Shown: positions 54,627-63,912 of the stretch, in pieces
Layout: each line of letters opens with the position of its first letter
How positions within the stretch are numbered: position 1 is the first letter of the stretch
Origin: Bradyrhizobiaceae bacterium PARB1
GTDB lineage: Bacteria > Pseudomonadota > Alphaproteobacteria > Rhizobiales > Xanthobacteraceae
Length of the DNA: 64,000 nt
Assembly (NCBI GenBank): GCA_002256345.1
Contig: NKIY01000004.1
Coordinates: 327,876-391,875, forward strand
Direction: 5' to 3'
The notes under the pieces: model-generated
Databases searched by the model: none
Told to the model about the DNA's origin: nothing
Seen by the model: only the letters and a program-made list of their open reading frames with translations
Program-made: the position numbers and the translations under genes

Positions 54627-56177
54627 TCAGCCCATTTTCGGGTCCAGAACCGTGCTCCAGAGCGCCACATCGGCCCGATCCCTGAGCGTCACGGTCATTT
54701 GGCCGGTCGCCCCCTCGATCTTCACATGGCCGAAGAACTGCATACCGGCCGAGGGCGGCAGGTTCTGCTTCCCCTCGCCGGGGGCCTTCACATAACGCAC
54801 CTCGGGGCCGAAGGTATTGTCCATCCCGCCCGGCCCGAAGGTGCCGGCATGGAACGGGCCGGAGACGAACTCCCAGAACGGCTCGAAATCCTGGAATTGG
54901 GCTTTGTCCGGATTGTAGTAATGCGCCGCCGTGTAATGCACATCGGCGGTGAACCAGACGGTGTTGCGGATACCCGCCGTCTTGATGAAGCGGAGCAGAT
55001 CCGCGATCTCCAGCTCGCGGCCGCGCGGCGGCCCGTCGCCCTGGGCGATGGCTTCCGAGCCCTTGTGATTGACCGCATCGTCCTCGACGATGATGCCGAT
55101 CGGCATGTCGGAGGCGATCACCTTCCAGGTCGCCCGCGATTCCATCAGCGCCCGCTTCAGCCATGCGAGCTGTTCCGGCCCGATGAACTGCGCCTCGGGG
55201 CCATAGGTCTCTTGCATGTTAGGGCCATTCGGCCCGCGATAACTGCGCTCATCGAGCATGAACACATCAAGATGCGGCCCGTAATTGAGCACGCGATAGA
55301 CGCGGCCGGGCTCGGCAATGTTCGGCCGCAACGGATACATCTCATGGAAAGCGCGGGCGCCGCGCGCGGCCAGCAGCGTGATGTCGCGTTCTTTATAGGC
55401 CGCGGGAAGCTGCTTGGAGAGCGACCAGTTGTTGGTGACCTCGTGATCGTCCCACTGGCCGAAGATCGGAACCTGCGCATTGAAAGCGCGGACATGATCG
55501 TCGAGCAGATTGTATTTATGCGCCGCGCGGAATTCGTCGAGCGTCTCGGCGACCTTCGCCTTTTCCGGCACTACCAGCGTGTTCTTCCAGACCTTGCCAT
55601 CCGGCAGCTTGGTCTCCGCGGTGATCGGCCCGTCGGCATAGACGGTGTCGCCGGAATGGATCAGGAAATCCGGATTGTGCTTGCGCATGGTGGCGAAAGT
55701 GAACATGCCGCCGTCATCGGCATTGATGCCATAGCCCTGCCCCGCCACATCGCCGCCCCAGACGAAAGAGACATCGCGCCGATCGGCCGGCGCCGTGCGA
55801 AAGCGGCCAACCACCGGCTCGCCGACGATCTCGTAATGCGACAGATCGCGAAACCGCACGCGATAGAAAATGTCCTGGCCGGCCGGCAGATTTTCCAGCA
55901 GCATTTTTGCGGTGAAATCGCTCTCCGGCAGCGCATTGACCGGCGGCAGCTTGCGCGCATTGGCGAAGGATTCCGTGGTCGCCACTTCCACCATCATCTG
56001 CGCCGGACGATCGGCCCGCGACCAGATCATGCCGCTGTCGAAGCCGATATCGCCGGACTGCACGCCATGGGTCACGGCAGGACGATCGGCGGCGCGACTG
56101 AGAGCGGGCATTGCAAGCACGCCGGCGCTTGCGGCGGTATAGGTCATGAACCGGCGGCGAGAGATGCGGAACGCCAT
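54627..56177 (-). CDS. phoD: PhoD-like alkaline phosphatase, Tat-exported
   Basis: This 516-residue phosphatase has a twin-arginine signal peptide (ISRRRFMTYTAASAGVLAMPAL). PhoD features include VTHGVQSGDIGFDSGMIWSRAD, FLIHSGDTVYADGPI, WDDHEVTNNW and FTADVHYTAA, which carry the Fe3+/Ca2+ ligands. It hydrolyses phosphate mono- and diesters in the periplasm. The start at 56177 gives the complete signal. Confidence 0.93.
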   Translation of the reverse strand: MAFRISRRRFMTYTAASAGVLAMPALSRAADRPAVTHGVQSGDIGFDSGMIWSRADRPAQMMVEVATTESFANARKLPPVNALPESDFTAKMLLENLPAGQDIFYRVRFRDLSHYEIVGEPVVGRFRTAPADRRDVSFVWGGDVAGQGYGINADDGGMFTFATMRKHNPDFLIHSGDTVYADGPITAETKLPDGKVWKNTLVVPEKAKVAETLDEFRAAHKYNLLDDHVRAFNAQVPIFGQWDDHEVTNNWSLSKQLPAAYKERDITLLAARGARAFHEMYPLRPNIAEPGRVYRVLNYGPHLDVFMLDERSYRGPNGPNMQETYGPEAQFIGPEQLAWLKRALMESRATWKVIASDMPIGIIVEDDAVNHKGSEAIAQGDGPPRGRELEIADLLRFIKTAGIRNTVWFTADVHYTAAHYYNPDKAQFQDFEPFWEFVSGPFHAGTFGPGGMDNTFGPEVRYVKAPGEGKQNLPPSAGMQFFGHVKIEGATGQMTVTLRDRADVALWSTVLDPKMG

Positions 56178-56374
56178 GGCGAACTCCTCATGCTGGCTTT
56201 GGCGACTGTTGCGTGTAGGCCGCGTGATTGACGCTGCGATGACAGAAGGCGGTCACGTGCATTTGCATCGCCGTCCGTCATGTCTCCTCTCCCGCCGGGC
56301 AGAGCTTTGCTCAACGACAGCAGTGTTGCTGCCCTGCAATTGACACAGTCAGAAATATCACCCAAACGTGAAAC
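56178..56374. other. Intergenic region before the riboswitch
   Basis: These bases lie between the divergent phosphatase and the cobalamin riboswitch and probably contain both promoters. Open frames here show no protein features. Confidence 0.45.
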
Positions 56375-56554
56375 GACGGTTCCTTTCGAGGACCAAAAGG
56401 GAATGCGGTGAGGCTCGTTATTTCAACGAGCCGATTCCGCGGCTGCCCCCGCAACTGTAAGCGGCGAGCCTTCGCCACACGCCACTGGGTCTCGACCTGG
56501 GAAGGCGGCGCAAGGCACTGACCCGCGAGCCAGGAGACCTGCCGTCAGTCGTGG
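56375..56554 (+). ncRNA. Cobalamin riboswitch
   Basis: The segment carries the conserved blocks of the B12 aptamer in order: GGTTCCTTTCGAGGACC with AAAGGGAATGCGGTG, then GCTGCCCCCGCAACTGTAA (the B12 box is GCCCCCGCAACTGTAAGCGG in part), CCACTGGG, CTGGGAAGGCG and GCGAGCCAGGAGACCTGCC. It lies 110 bases before the TonB receptor start, so adenosyl- or methylcobalamin should switch off that gene and probably its partner. Boundaries are approximate. Confidence 0.95.
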
Positions 56555-56666
56555 TCACACGCGAGCACATTGGGCGGGGTGTCCTGGTGGAAGTCGCATT
56601 GTCGGTCTGAGGACTGCGGGGCGGCTTGGTTTGCGGTGACGTGCCACGTTATCGCGAGTCCTTTTG

Positions 56667-58967
56667 ATGACCTCTGCCTTCTTCTCCGCATCGAAGCGAT
56701 GCAGTTTTCTCCTCTCCTCCGTTGCACTCACCTGCCTGATCGCTCCGACGGACAGCTGGTCGCAAGCTGCGCAGCAGAGCCAGACACTCGACCCCGTCGT
56801 GGTGCAACCAACGGCAACGCCACAGCGCGCTCGACGCGCGACAAACGGCAACGCCACACGCGCCGCTCGCGCACGTCCGCAGCGCAATGTCGCGACGACG
56901 GCCGCCGCGCCGGTTGCGACATCCACCGGCCCCGTCTTCGCTGCGCCGACGCTGAACCTCACCGGTGCCAGCACCGCCGGCAGCCGTCTCGGCCTGACGC
57001 GCCTGCAGACGCCGGCCAGCGTCGAGGTGATTTCCGCCGAGACCATGGCCGAGCGCGGCCAGCAGAATTTCCTCGATGCAGTGACCCAGAACGCCATCGG
57101 CTTCACCGCAGCGCCATCGCCCGGCAACGGCGGCGTTACGTTCAACACCCGAGGCTTCACCGGCAACGGTTCGGTTATGACGCTGTATGACGGTACACAA
57201 CTCGCCATCGGCGCCGGTACAGTGACCTTCCCGTTCGACACATGGTCTGCCGAACGCATCGAGGTGCTGCGCGGCCCGGCATCGGTGATGTATGGCGCCG
57301 GCGCCGTCGGCGGCGCGATCAATGTTGTGACCAAGCTGCCGACCTGGATTCCGTTCAACCAGGCAGAGATGTCGCTCGACAGCAACATGACCCGCCGCAT
57401 CGCCGTGGATAGCGGCGGCCCCGTCAGTAAGGAGGTCGCCTATCGTATCACTGCCTCCGGCAACATGTCCGACGGCTGGGTGGATCGTGACAACAGCTCC
57501 AATGTGGCGCTGCATGCAGCCATCCAGATCAAGCAGAACGAGGACATCACCTGGACGCTGTCCACGGATTACGGCGACCGCAGCCCGACGCGTTATTACG
57601 GCACGCCGCTGGTCAATGGCGGCATTGTCGATGCGCTGCGCTTCAAGAATTACAATGTCGGCGACAGCACCATTCGCTATCAGGACAGCCTTAGCCAAGT
57701 GAAGACCGAGTGGCAGGTCACTGACGCCATCGCCATACGCAACACGCTGTACTACCTCGACACCAAGCGTCACTGGATGAATGCCGAGAACTTCCGCTAC
57801 AATCCGGCGACCGGCCTGATCGACCGCAGCAGCTATCTCGAAATCTTTCATAGCCAGCAGCAGCTCGGCGACCGTATGGATGCGACGATCAAGGGTCACC
57901 TCTTCGGCATGAAGAACGAGTTCCTCGTCGGTTTCGATGTCAGTCGCGTGAATTTCGCTCCTTATCAGATCAACTCGTTCGGTGGTCTTTCCAACGGCGC
58001 AAAATCGTCGGTCGATCCCTACAATTTCTTCCCGGGCTCGTATTTCAGCACGATCCCGACCGTCTCGACCTTCGGCTCCGTCGCCAATCAGTTTGCAGTC
58101 TTCGCCGAGAATCGTTTGTCCATCACCGATCAGCTCTCTTTGGTCACGGGCATCCGCCAGGACGAGCCGACCATCACGCGCACCGACTACATCACACCCG
58201 GCAACAGTTTCGAGAAATCCTTCTCCAACACCACCTGGCGCGCCGGCGCGGTCTATGAACCGATCAAGAATCTCGCCTTTTACGGCCAGTATTCCACTGC
58301 AGTCGATCCAGTCGGCGGACTGCTCTCGCTGTCGGCCGCCAACAAGGATTTCATCCTGGCCACCGGCAAGCAGATCGAGGTCGGCGTGAAGCAATCCTTC
58401 TGGGGCGGACGCGGCGAATGGACACTCGCAGGCTACGAGATCGTCAAGAGCAACCTGCTCGCGCGCGATCCGATCACTCCGCTGATCGTCACCCAAGTAG
58501 GTCAACAATCGTCGCGCGGCATTGAGGCATCGATTGGCCTCGCGCTCGATTACGGCTGGCGCATCGACGCCAACACCACCTTCCTGCGTGCGAAATATGA
58601 CGACTTCGTCCAGCCGGCCACGGTCGGCACCGGATCGGTCAACTTCGCCGGCAATGTGCCCGTCAATGTGCCGCAAACCGTCTCGAACATCTGGGCGACC
58701 TGGGCTTTCGCGCCGAACTGGTCGGCCAATGCCGGCATCCAGATCGTCGGCAAACGCTATGGCGACAATGCCAATACGGCTGCAGCGGAGATGCCCTCCT
58801 ACAATGTCGTCAATGCCGGCGTGCAATGGAAACCTGATCTCAACACCACCGTGTCGCTGCGCATCTACAACCTGTTCGACACGGTCTATGCGACTTCGGG
58901 CAATGCCAATGTGTGGACGCTCGGCATGCCGCGTACAGCGCAGCTTGCGGTGAACGTGAAGTTCTGA
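56667..58967 (+). CDS. TonB-dependent outer-membrane receptor, B12-controlled
   Basis: This is a 766-residue receptor with a signal peptide, a basic low-complexity spacer (about 45-85), a plug domain (RLQTPASVEVISAETMAERG, then IEVLRGPASVMYGAGAVGGAINV) and a beta-barrel ending in LAVNVKF with the terminal aromatic. The sequence looks more like siderophore receptors than like BtuB. The riboswitch upstream nevertheless ties it to cobalamin or a cobalt complex. The adjacent PepSY gene starts 4 bases after its stop. ATG at 56667 is chosen over a TTG one codon earlier. Confidence 0.88.
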   Translation: MTSAFFSASKRCSFLLSSVALTCLIAPTDSWSQAAQQSQTLDPVVVQPTATPQRARRATNGNATRAARARPQRNVATTAAAPVATSTGPVFAAPTLNLTGASTAGSRLGLTRLQTPASVEVISAETMAERGQQNFLDAVTQNAIGFTAAPSPGNGGVTFNTRGFTGNGSVMTLYDGTQLAIGAGTVTFPFDTWSAERIEVLRGPASVMYGAGAVGGAINVVTKLPTWIPFNQAEMSLDSNMTRRIAVDSGGPVSKEVAYRITASGNMSDGWVDRDNSSNVALHAAIQIKQNEDITWTLSTDYGDRSPTRYYGTPLVNGGIVDALRFKNYNVGDSTIRYQDSLSQVKTEWQVTDAIAIRNTLYYLDTKRHWMNAENFRYNPATGLIDRSSYLEIFHSQQQLGDRMDATIKGHLFGMKNEFLVGFDVSRVNFAPYQINSFGGLSNGAKSSVDPYNFFPGSYFSTIPTVSTFGSVANQFAVFAENRLSITDQLSLVTGIRQDEPTITRTDYITPGNSFEKSFSNTTWRAGAVYEPIKNLAFYGQYSTAVDPVGGLLSLSAANKDFILATGKQIEVGVKQSFWGGRGEWTLAGYEIVKSNLLARDPITPLIVTQVGQQSSRGIEASIGLALDYGWRIDANTTFLRAKYDDFVQPATVGTGSVNFAGNVPVNVPQTVSNIWATWAFAPNWSANAGIQIVGKRYGDNANTAAAEMPSYNVVNAGVQWKPDLNTTVSLRIYNLFDTVYATSGNANVWTLGMPRTAQLAVNVKF

Positions 58968-58970
58968 CCC

Positions 58971-60416
58971 GTGGCGTTTCGCCTCAAACGAAAACTCCGG
59001 CAGTGGTTGTATCTCACCCACCGCTGGATCGGCATTGTCACCTGCCTGTTCTTCGCCATGTGGTTCATCTCAGGCGTGGTGATGATGTATGTCGCGTTTC
59101 CCGGTCTCTCCGACAAGGAGAGGCTGGCGGCGCTGCCCGACATCGCATGGGAGAAAGCGAGGCTTTCTCCCGACGATGCCATGAAAACCGCCGGCAGCGC
59201 GCGCTATCCGCGCGATCTCAGGCTGACGATGCTGGCGGAGGAGCCGGTATATCGCCTGATCGACTGGAGCGGAAAGCGGCAGACGATTTCCGCGGTCGAT
59301 GGCCGCGCGATTACCGAGGTTTCCGAGCCGCAAGCGCTCGCGATCGCTGCGCATCATCCCGCGAGCAAATCACCCCGCCTCGAAGAGATGATCGACCGCG
59401 ACCAATGGAGCGTCGTCGCGCGCTACGATCCTTTGCGGCCATTCTATCTTGTCAATCTCGGCGACGATGCGGGGACAAAGCTCTACATCTCTTCCCGCTC
59501 TGGCGAGATCGCACTCGATACCAATCGCCTTGAGCGCGTCTGGAACTGGCTCGGCTCGATCCCGCACTGGATCTATCCGACCGTTCTCCGCAAGGACGGC
59601 GCACTGTGGCGGCAGGTGATCCTGTGGTCGTCAGGCATTTGTCTTATCGTCGGCATCACCGGAATCTGGATCGGCATTCTGCGCATGCGCCTGAAACGGC
59701 GCTATGCCAGCGGGAATATAACGCCCTATCGCGGCTGGATGGCCTGGCATCACATCACCGGCCTGATCGGCGGGGCGTTCATCCTGACCTGGATGTTTTC
59801 CGGCTGGCTATCGGTCAATCCCGGCGACTTTTTCAACCGCCGCGACAGCTCGCGCGAGATGCTGCAGCGCTATAGCGGCCATGACGCAGCAACGATCGCA
59901 GCAAAGTTGCCTGCGGCGCAAGAAGGCGTGGTCGAAGCCCGCTTTACCTGGCTCGATGGCACCCCGCTGATGATTACGAAATCTCGTAGCGGCGAACAAA
60001 GCATGCTGGATGCAGCGACCGGCGCTGCCGCTGTGTTGCCGCAAGACCGCCTCTGGGATGCCGCAGCAAAACTGCTCCCGACCGCGCAAATGACGGAACA
60101 AATCGAGCTGAAAGAATACGATTCCTACTGGTACGCGCATCATCGCGAGCGCGAATTGCCGGTGCTGCGCGCGATCTTCAATGACGATGCACAAACCTGG
60201 ATTCACATCAGCCCCGTCACCGGCGACATCCTCGGCCAGGTCGATGCGAGCCGCCGCAGCTATCGCTGGTGGTTCAACGCCCTGCACAGTCTCGACTTCC
60301 AGCTTCTGCTGAAATATCGCCCGGCCTGGGACATCGTGGTGATCCTGCTGTCGATCCTTGGCACCATCGTATCCGTGAGCGGGGTCGTGGTGGGGTGGCG
60401 TTATTTGAAGCGCTAG
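58971..60416 (+). CDS. PepSY-domain membrane protein
   Basis: This 481-residue protein has PepSY-associated membrane helices: YLTHRWIGIVTCLFFAMWFISGVVMMYV at the start, IDVILWSSG...VGITGIWIGI in the middle, and two more near the end (IVVILLSILGTIVSVSGVVVGW). Histidines in H-R-W and HHITG resemble haem sites of iron-reductase-like relatives. Starting with GTG at 58971, it forms an operon with the receptor and shares its riboswitch. A role in reducing or releasing the imported metal complex is inferred. Confidence 0.82.
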   Translation: MAFRLKRKLRQWLYLTHRWIGIVTCLFFAMWFISGVVMMYVAFPGLSDKERLAALPDIAWEKARLSPDDAMKTAGSARYPRDLRLTMLAEEPVYRLIDWSGKRQTISAVDGRAITEVSEPQALAIAAHHPASKSPRLEEMIDRDQWSVVARYDPLRPFYLVNLGDDAGTKLYISSRSGEIALDTNRLERVWNWLGSIPHWIYPTVLRKDGALWRQVILWSSGICLIVGITGIWIGILRMRLKRRYASGNITPYRGWMAWHHITGLIGGAFILTWMFSGWLSVNPGDFFNRRDSSREMLQRYSGHDAATIAAKLPAAQEGVVEARFTWLDGTPLMITKSRSGEQSMLDAATGAAAVLPQDRLWDAAAKLLPTAQMTEQIELKEYDSYWYAHHRERELPVLRAIFNDDAQTWIHISPVTGDILGQVDASRRSYRWWFNALHSLDFQLLLKYRPAWDIVVILLSILGTIVSVSGVVVGWRYLKR

Positions 60417-61858
60417 ACCGCGAGCGGTCGCGGCAATTGCCGCGCCGGCTCCGGCGGCGCCATGCCGATCAGCGCCTTGCGGTCGGCGACGGCGTTGTGG
60501 AATTGCTCGAGCGCGATATTGAAGGCCGTCAGCGTGCCCTCTTGTATCGCGCCGTGTTCGTAGCAGGTGAGCGTGTCGCGCAGGATGCCGTCGGCCTCGG
60601 CCTGCATGCTGTCGAGCTCTTCCAATGAATCGCTCTTGCGCGCGAGCGCTATCATGTCCAGCAGGCGATCGCGCTGCGAGACATTCACGTTGCGCTCGTC
60701 TTTGCGCAGATAGCTTGCGAACCAGGCGCCTGCGGAGCCCATGGCGGACAGGCCCATTAGGCTCCACCAGATGTAATCGCTGTAACGATCGAGGAAGGTC
60801 TTTTCCTCGCCATCCACATAGGCGGCTGCGCCGGGATGCACGGGGATCACGGCATCCTTGTCGGTATCGGGCGTCTCGATTTTCGCAGCGAGCGGGAAGT
60901 CGTTGATGATCTGCTGGCGGACCGCAAACAATTGCCGCGTCAGCGCCGCGACCGTCACGTCCGAGAGCCCCTGCCGCGCCACGATGTGATGCGAGAAGCT
61001 GATAGTCTTCACATCGTCTTCCGGCCGCGCCGGCGCGCCGCCGAAGGTCCCCGCAGGAATTTCGGACGCTTCATAGACCGGATAATTCTGCGCGATCGCA
61101 TCCGCAGAATCGATCGCGAGGAAAGTCGGCGCACCGCCATCGCGCGTCGAGGACTGAATCGCGTCTCCGGTGATCTTGCTGTTGACCGGACCGGCGGCAA
61201 GGAAGGCGTCGACCTTCTGATCCTTGATCGCATCGCCGACATCCGCCACCGAGAACTGCGCCACCGCCACCTTGGCGGGATCGACGCCGTATTGGCGCAG
61301 GATGATATTGAGCAGGTTCACATTGGCCTGGGTCTTGCCGATCACGCCGATGCGCTTGCCGGCGAGATCGGGAATCTTGGCGATCTTCGCCGCCGCCTTC
61401 TTGCCGCGTACAGTGGTCTTGGCCGGCGGCGGCACCCACATGACAACGACATTCTTGCGCAGCACCGCCACCGCGCGCGCATTCTTCGGCACCGGCAAAT
61501 CGCCGCGAATGACGGCGAGATCGGCCTTGCCATCAGCCAGCGCCTGCGCGCTCGCAGTGGCGCCGTCGCTGATCTGCGGGCGCAGACGCACCGCGCGGTG
61601 ATCGCGCGAGAAGGCCTGCACCAGCGCCTGCACAACCTTGACGTCGTCGCTGTTCGGCGGCCCGACGGCGATGCGCAGCGGCACCGGCTTCATCGCGAAG
61701 TAATAGGCGCCGGCCACTGCGGCGACGACGGCAAGCGTGCCGGCCAGCGTGATCAATGTCATCTTGCGCCGGACCGAACGCGGCGACGGGGGTCCGACCG
61801 GTCCAACGACCTCGGGTCCATCCGTCATCGATCTCGAAAACAGGCGCTTCAAGTCCAT
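60413..61858 (-). CDS. TAXI-type solute-binding protein, membrane-anchored
   Basis: This 481-residue protein has an N-terminal membrane helix (MTLITLAGTLAVVAAVAGAYYF), a TRAP TAXI-type binding domain (PLRIAVGPPNSDDVKVVQAL, LAGKRIGVIGKTQANVNLLN, VDAFLAAGPV), a second helix (YIWWSLMGLSAMGSAGAWFA) and a helical tail. TAXI proteins bind organic acids or amino acids for TRAP uptake, but no TRAP permease is adjacent, and the second helix with its tail is unusual. The stop codon overlaps that of the PepSY gene in CTAG. Confidence 0.82.
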   Translation of the reverse strand: MDLKRLFSRSMTDGPEVVGPVGPPSPRSVRRKMTLITLAGTLAVVAAVAGAYYFAMKPVPLRIAVGPPNSDDVKVVQALVQAFSRDHRAVRLRPQISDGATASAQALADGKADLAVIRGDLPVPKNARAVAVLRKNVVVMWVPPPAKTTVRGKKAAAKIAKIPDLAGKRIGVIGKTQANVNLLNIILRQYGVDPAKVAVAQFSVADVGDAIKDQKVDAFLAAGPVNSKITGDAIQSSTRDGGAPTFLAIDSADAIAQNYPVYEASEIPAGTFGGAPARPEDDVKTISFSHHIVARQGLSDVTVAALTRQLFAVRQQIINDFPLAAKIETPDTDKDAVIPVHPGAAAYVDGEEKTFLDRYSDYIWWSLMGLSAMGSAGAWFASYLRKDERNVNVSQRDRLLDMIALARKSDSLEELDSMQAEADGILRDTLTCYEHGAIQEGTLTAFNIALEQFHNAVADRKALIGMAPPEPARQLPRPLAV

Positions 61859-62043
61859 CGTCACCAAGGTGTGTTGGAGCCACAGTCTAGCAAAGTTCCG
61901 GGCCGGCCGTCCGTTCCGCCTCAAGCATGGTTACCGAAGCGCGTGGTTATCCAATTGAGCGGCATTTACCGCCTTATTGTGGCATGGATCCCGATTGTGG
62001 ACGCGCGCGTTGAGATAAAGTTCAAGTGAAGCAGGAGGTTGTC

Positions 62044-62346
62044 ATGGTGGAACGGCTATCGGCCGAAGGGCGCAAGACGGTACTGAAGGAACTGAGCGGC
62101 TGGAGCGAGGCCACGGACCGCGACGCCATCACGCGGACATTTACCTTCAAGGATTTCAACGAAGCCTTCGGCTTCATGGCACGGGTGGCGCTGGTGGCCG
62201 AAAAGCGTGACCACCATCCGGAATGGCGGAATGTCTACAAGACGGTAGAGGTGGTGCTGAGCACCCATGATGCCGATGGGCTGACACAGAAGGACATCGA
62301 TCTGGCGAAGGCGATGGATGCGATTGCGGAGCAGATCGGCGCCTGA
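62044..62346 (+). CDS. phhB: Pterin-4a-carbinolamine dehydratase
   Basis: This is a 100-residue protein of the PCD/DCoH family. The active-site motif is EKRDHHPEW followed by Y, and [16 protein letters not shown] precedes it. It recycles the pterin cofactor of aromatic amino acid hydroxylases. The ATG at 62044 has a perfect AGGAGG site; the earlier GTG at 62026 is less likely. Confidence 0.93.
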   Translation: MVERLSAEGRKTVLKELSGWSEATDRDAITRTFTFKDFNEAFGFMARVALVAEKRDHHPEWRNVYKTVEVVLSTHDADGLTQKDIDLAKAMDAIAEQIGA

Positions 62347-62423
62347 TCATTACCGTTCGTTGCGGAGCGCGACCTCCGACACCATTTGACATGCGTATGA
62401 CCTGGCACCGAGGAACCTTGCCA

Positions 62424-62807
62424 ATGGCCACCGAACACAGCGTAGGATTCGAGCCGGCCGACCGGCTGGCTCAGGATCGCGAGAGCGTTCGCAAGCAGTT
62501 CTGGCGCAAGCTGAAGCGGCTGGCCGTGAAGCTGCCGTTCATGGAGGATTTGCTCGCAGCCTATTACTGCGCCTTCGACCGGCAGACGCCACGCCACGTA
62601 CAGGCAGCGCTGCTGGGGGCGATCGCCTATTTCATTCTGCCGTTCGATTTCGTGCCGGATGTACTGCCGATCCTCGGTTACGGCGACGACGCGGCGATTC
62701 TCGCGACAGCGCTAAGGATGGTGGCAACGCATATCAACGAGGATCATCGCGAGGCGGCGCGAAGGGCGATTGCAAGAGGGCTGAGCGAGGAAGAGGCAGC
62801 GACATAA
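62424..62807 (+). CDS. DUF1232 (YkvA) protein
   Basis: This 127-residue protein has the DUF1232 core AALLGAIAYFILPFDFVPDVLPILGYGDDAAI, which contains one membrane-associated hairpin. It is widespread in bacteria and of unknown role. The ATG at 62424 follows GAGGAA; the ATG at 62391 would add 11 residues. It may share a transcript with the PCD gene, 77 bases upstream. Confidence 0.85.
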   Translation: MATEHSVGFEPADRLAQDRESVRKQFWRKLKRLAVKLPFMEDLLAAYYCAFDRQTPRHVQAALLGAIAYFILPFDFVPDVLPILGYGDDAAILATALRMVATHINEDHREAARRAIARGLSEEEAAT

Positions 62808-62809
62808 CT

Positions 62810-62935
62810 TGTCGTCCCGGCGAACGCCGGGACCCATAGACGCTGGAGAAATAGCAGGAACGCCGTGGTGGCAGCCTTCCGATTTTAACTACGACGTCGG
62901 AGGTTATGGATCCCGGCTTTCGCCGGGACGACAGC
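62810..62935. repeat. Intergenic inverted repeat, CGTCCCGGCGAACGCCGGGA type
   Basis: TGTCGTCCCGGCGAACGCCG at the left and CGGCTTTCGCCGGGACGACA at the right are near-complements, with ACCCATA/TATGGAT inside. The 126-base element separates two convergent genes. It is the same length as, but different in sequence from, the family at 33229. Confidence 0.85.
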
Positions 62936-62937
62936 CC

Positions 62938-63912
62938 TTACGGATGCAGAATCACCTTGCCCATGGCCTGACGGCCGGCAAGCACCTTCATGGCTTCCGC
63001 GGTCTTTTCCAACGGGAAGGTGCGGTCCACATGGGCGGAGATCTTGCCCTCGGCGGCCCAGTTCAGCAGCTTCTCCATGCTGGCGCGATATTTGTCGGGA
63101 TTCTGACGCACCCAGGCGCCCCAGAACACGCCGCGGATATCGCAGCCCTTCAACAGAGCGAGATTGAGCGGCATCTTCGGAATGTCGCCGGCCGCAAAGC
63201 CGATCACCATGAAGCGGCCTTCCCACGCGATCGCGCGTAATGCTGCCTCTGCAAATTTGCCGCCGACCGGATCGAAGATGATATCGACGCCCTTGCCGCC
63301 GGTAAGATTCTTGAGACCTTCCTTCAGGTCATCCTTCGCGTAGTTGAAACCGATATCGGCGCCATGCTTCTTGGCGAAGTCGAGTTTCTCGTCGGACGAT
63401 GCGCAGGCGATCACCTTGAGGCCGAGCAACTTGCCGAGTTCGCAGGCCGCAAGCCCGGTGCCACCAGCGGCGCCGAGCACGGCGAGCGTTTCGCCGGGCT
63501 TGGGCGAGGCGCGATCTTCCAGGGCATGCAGCGCGGTGCCGTAGATCACGATGACGCCGGCAGCGCGGTCGAAATCGAGATTATCCGGAATCTTGATCGC
63601 AGCAGTCGCCGCAACGGCGACCTTCTGCCGCGCACCGTTGTGACCGATGGAAGCAACGACGCGGTCGCCGACTTTCACCGACGTAACGCCGGGCCCGACG
63701 CTCTCGATCACACCCGCGACTTCCGCGGCCGGCGAGAACGGGAACGGCGGCTTGATCTGATACTTGCCCTGGATCATCAGGATGTCGAAGAAATTCAACG
63801 CAGCCGCCTTGATGGCGATGACCACCTGGCCTTCTCCCGCGACGGGATCCTCCACATCGGCAAAAACGAGATCGTCGGGTTCGCAATATTGCGAGCACAG
63901 AATGGCTTTCAT
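62938..63912 (-). CDS. NADPH:quinone oxidoreductase family protein
   Basis: This 324-residue medium-chain reductase has VGPGVTSVKVGDRVVAS, the NADPH loop LGAAGGTGLAACELGKLLG, and DIIFDPVGG. It lacks the zinc ligands of alcohol dehydrogenases, which puts it with zeta-crystallin-type quinone or enone reductases. It reduces an unsaturated carbonyl or quinone in the cytosol. The start at 63912 (MKAILCSQY) is standard. The rest of the window to 64000 shows no gene. Confidence 0.92.
   Translation of the reverse strand: MKAILCSQYCEPDDLVFADVEDPVAGEGQVVIAIKAAALNFFDILMIQGKYQIKPPFPFSPAAEVAGVIESVGPGVTSVKVGDRVVASIGHNGARQKVAVAATAAIKIPDNLDFDRAAGVIVIYGTALHALEDRASPKPGETLAVLGAAGGTGLAACELGKLLGLKVIACASSDEKLDFAKKHGADIGFNYAKDDLKEGLKNLTGGKGVDIIFDPVGGKFAEAALRAIAWEGRFMVIGFAAGDIPKMPLNLALLKGCDIRGVFWGAWVRQNPDKYRASMEKLLNWAAEGKISAHVDRTFPLEKTAEAMKVLAGRQAMGKVILHP

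Noticed and set aside
60410-60418. Shared stop codons of two converging genes in CTAG
   Set aside because: A chance overlap of convergent ends, common in compact genomes.
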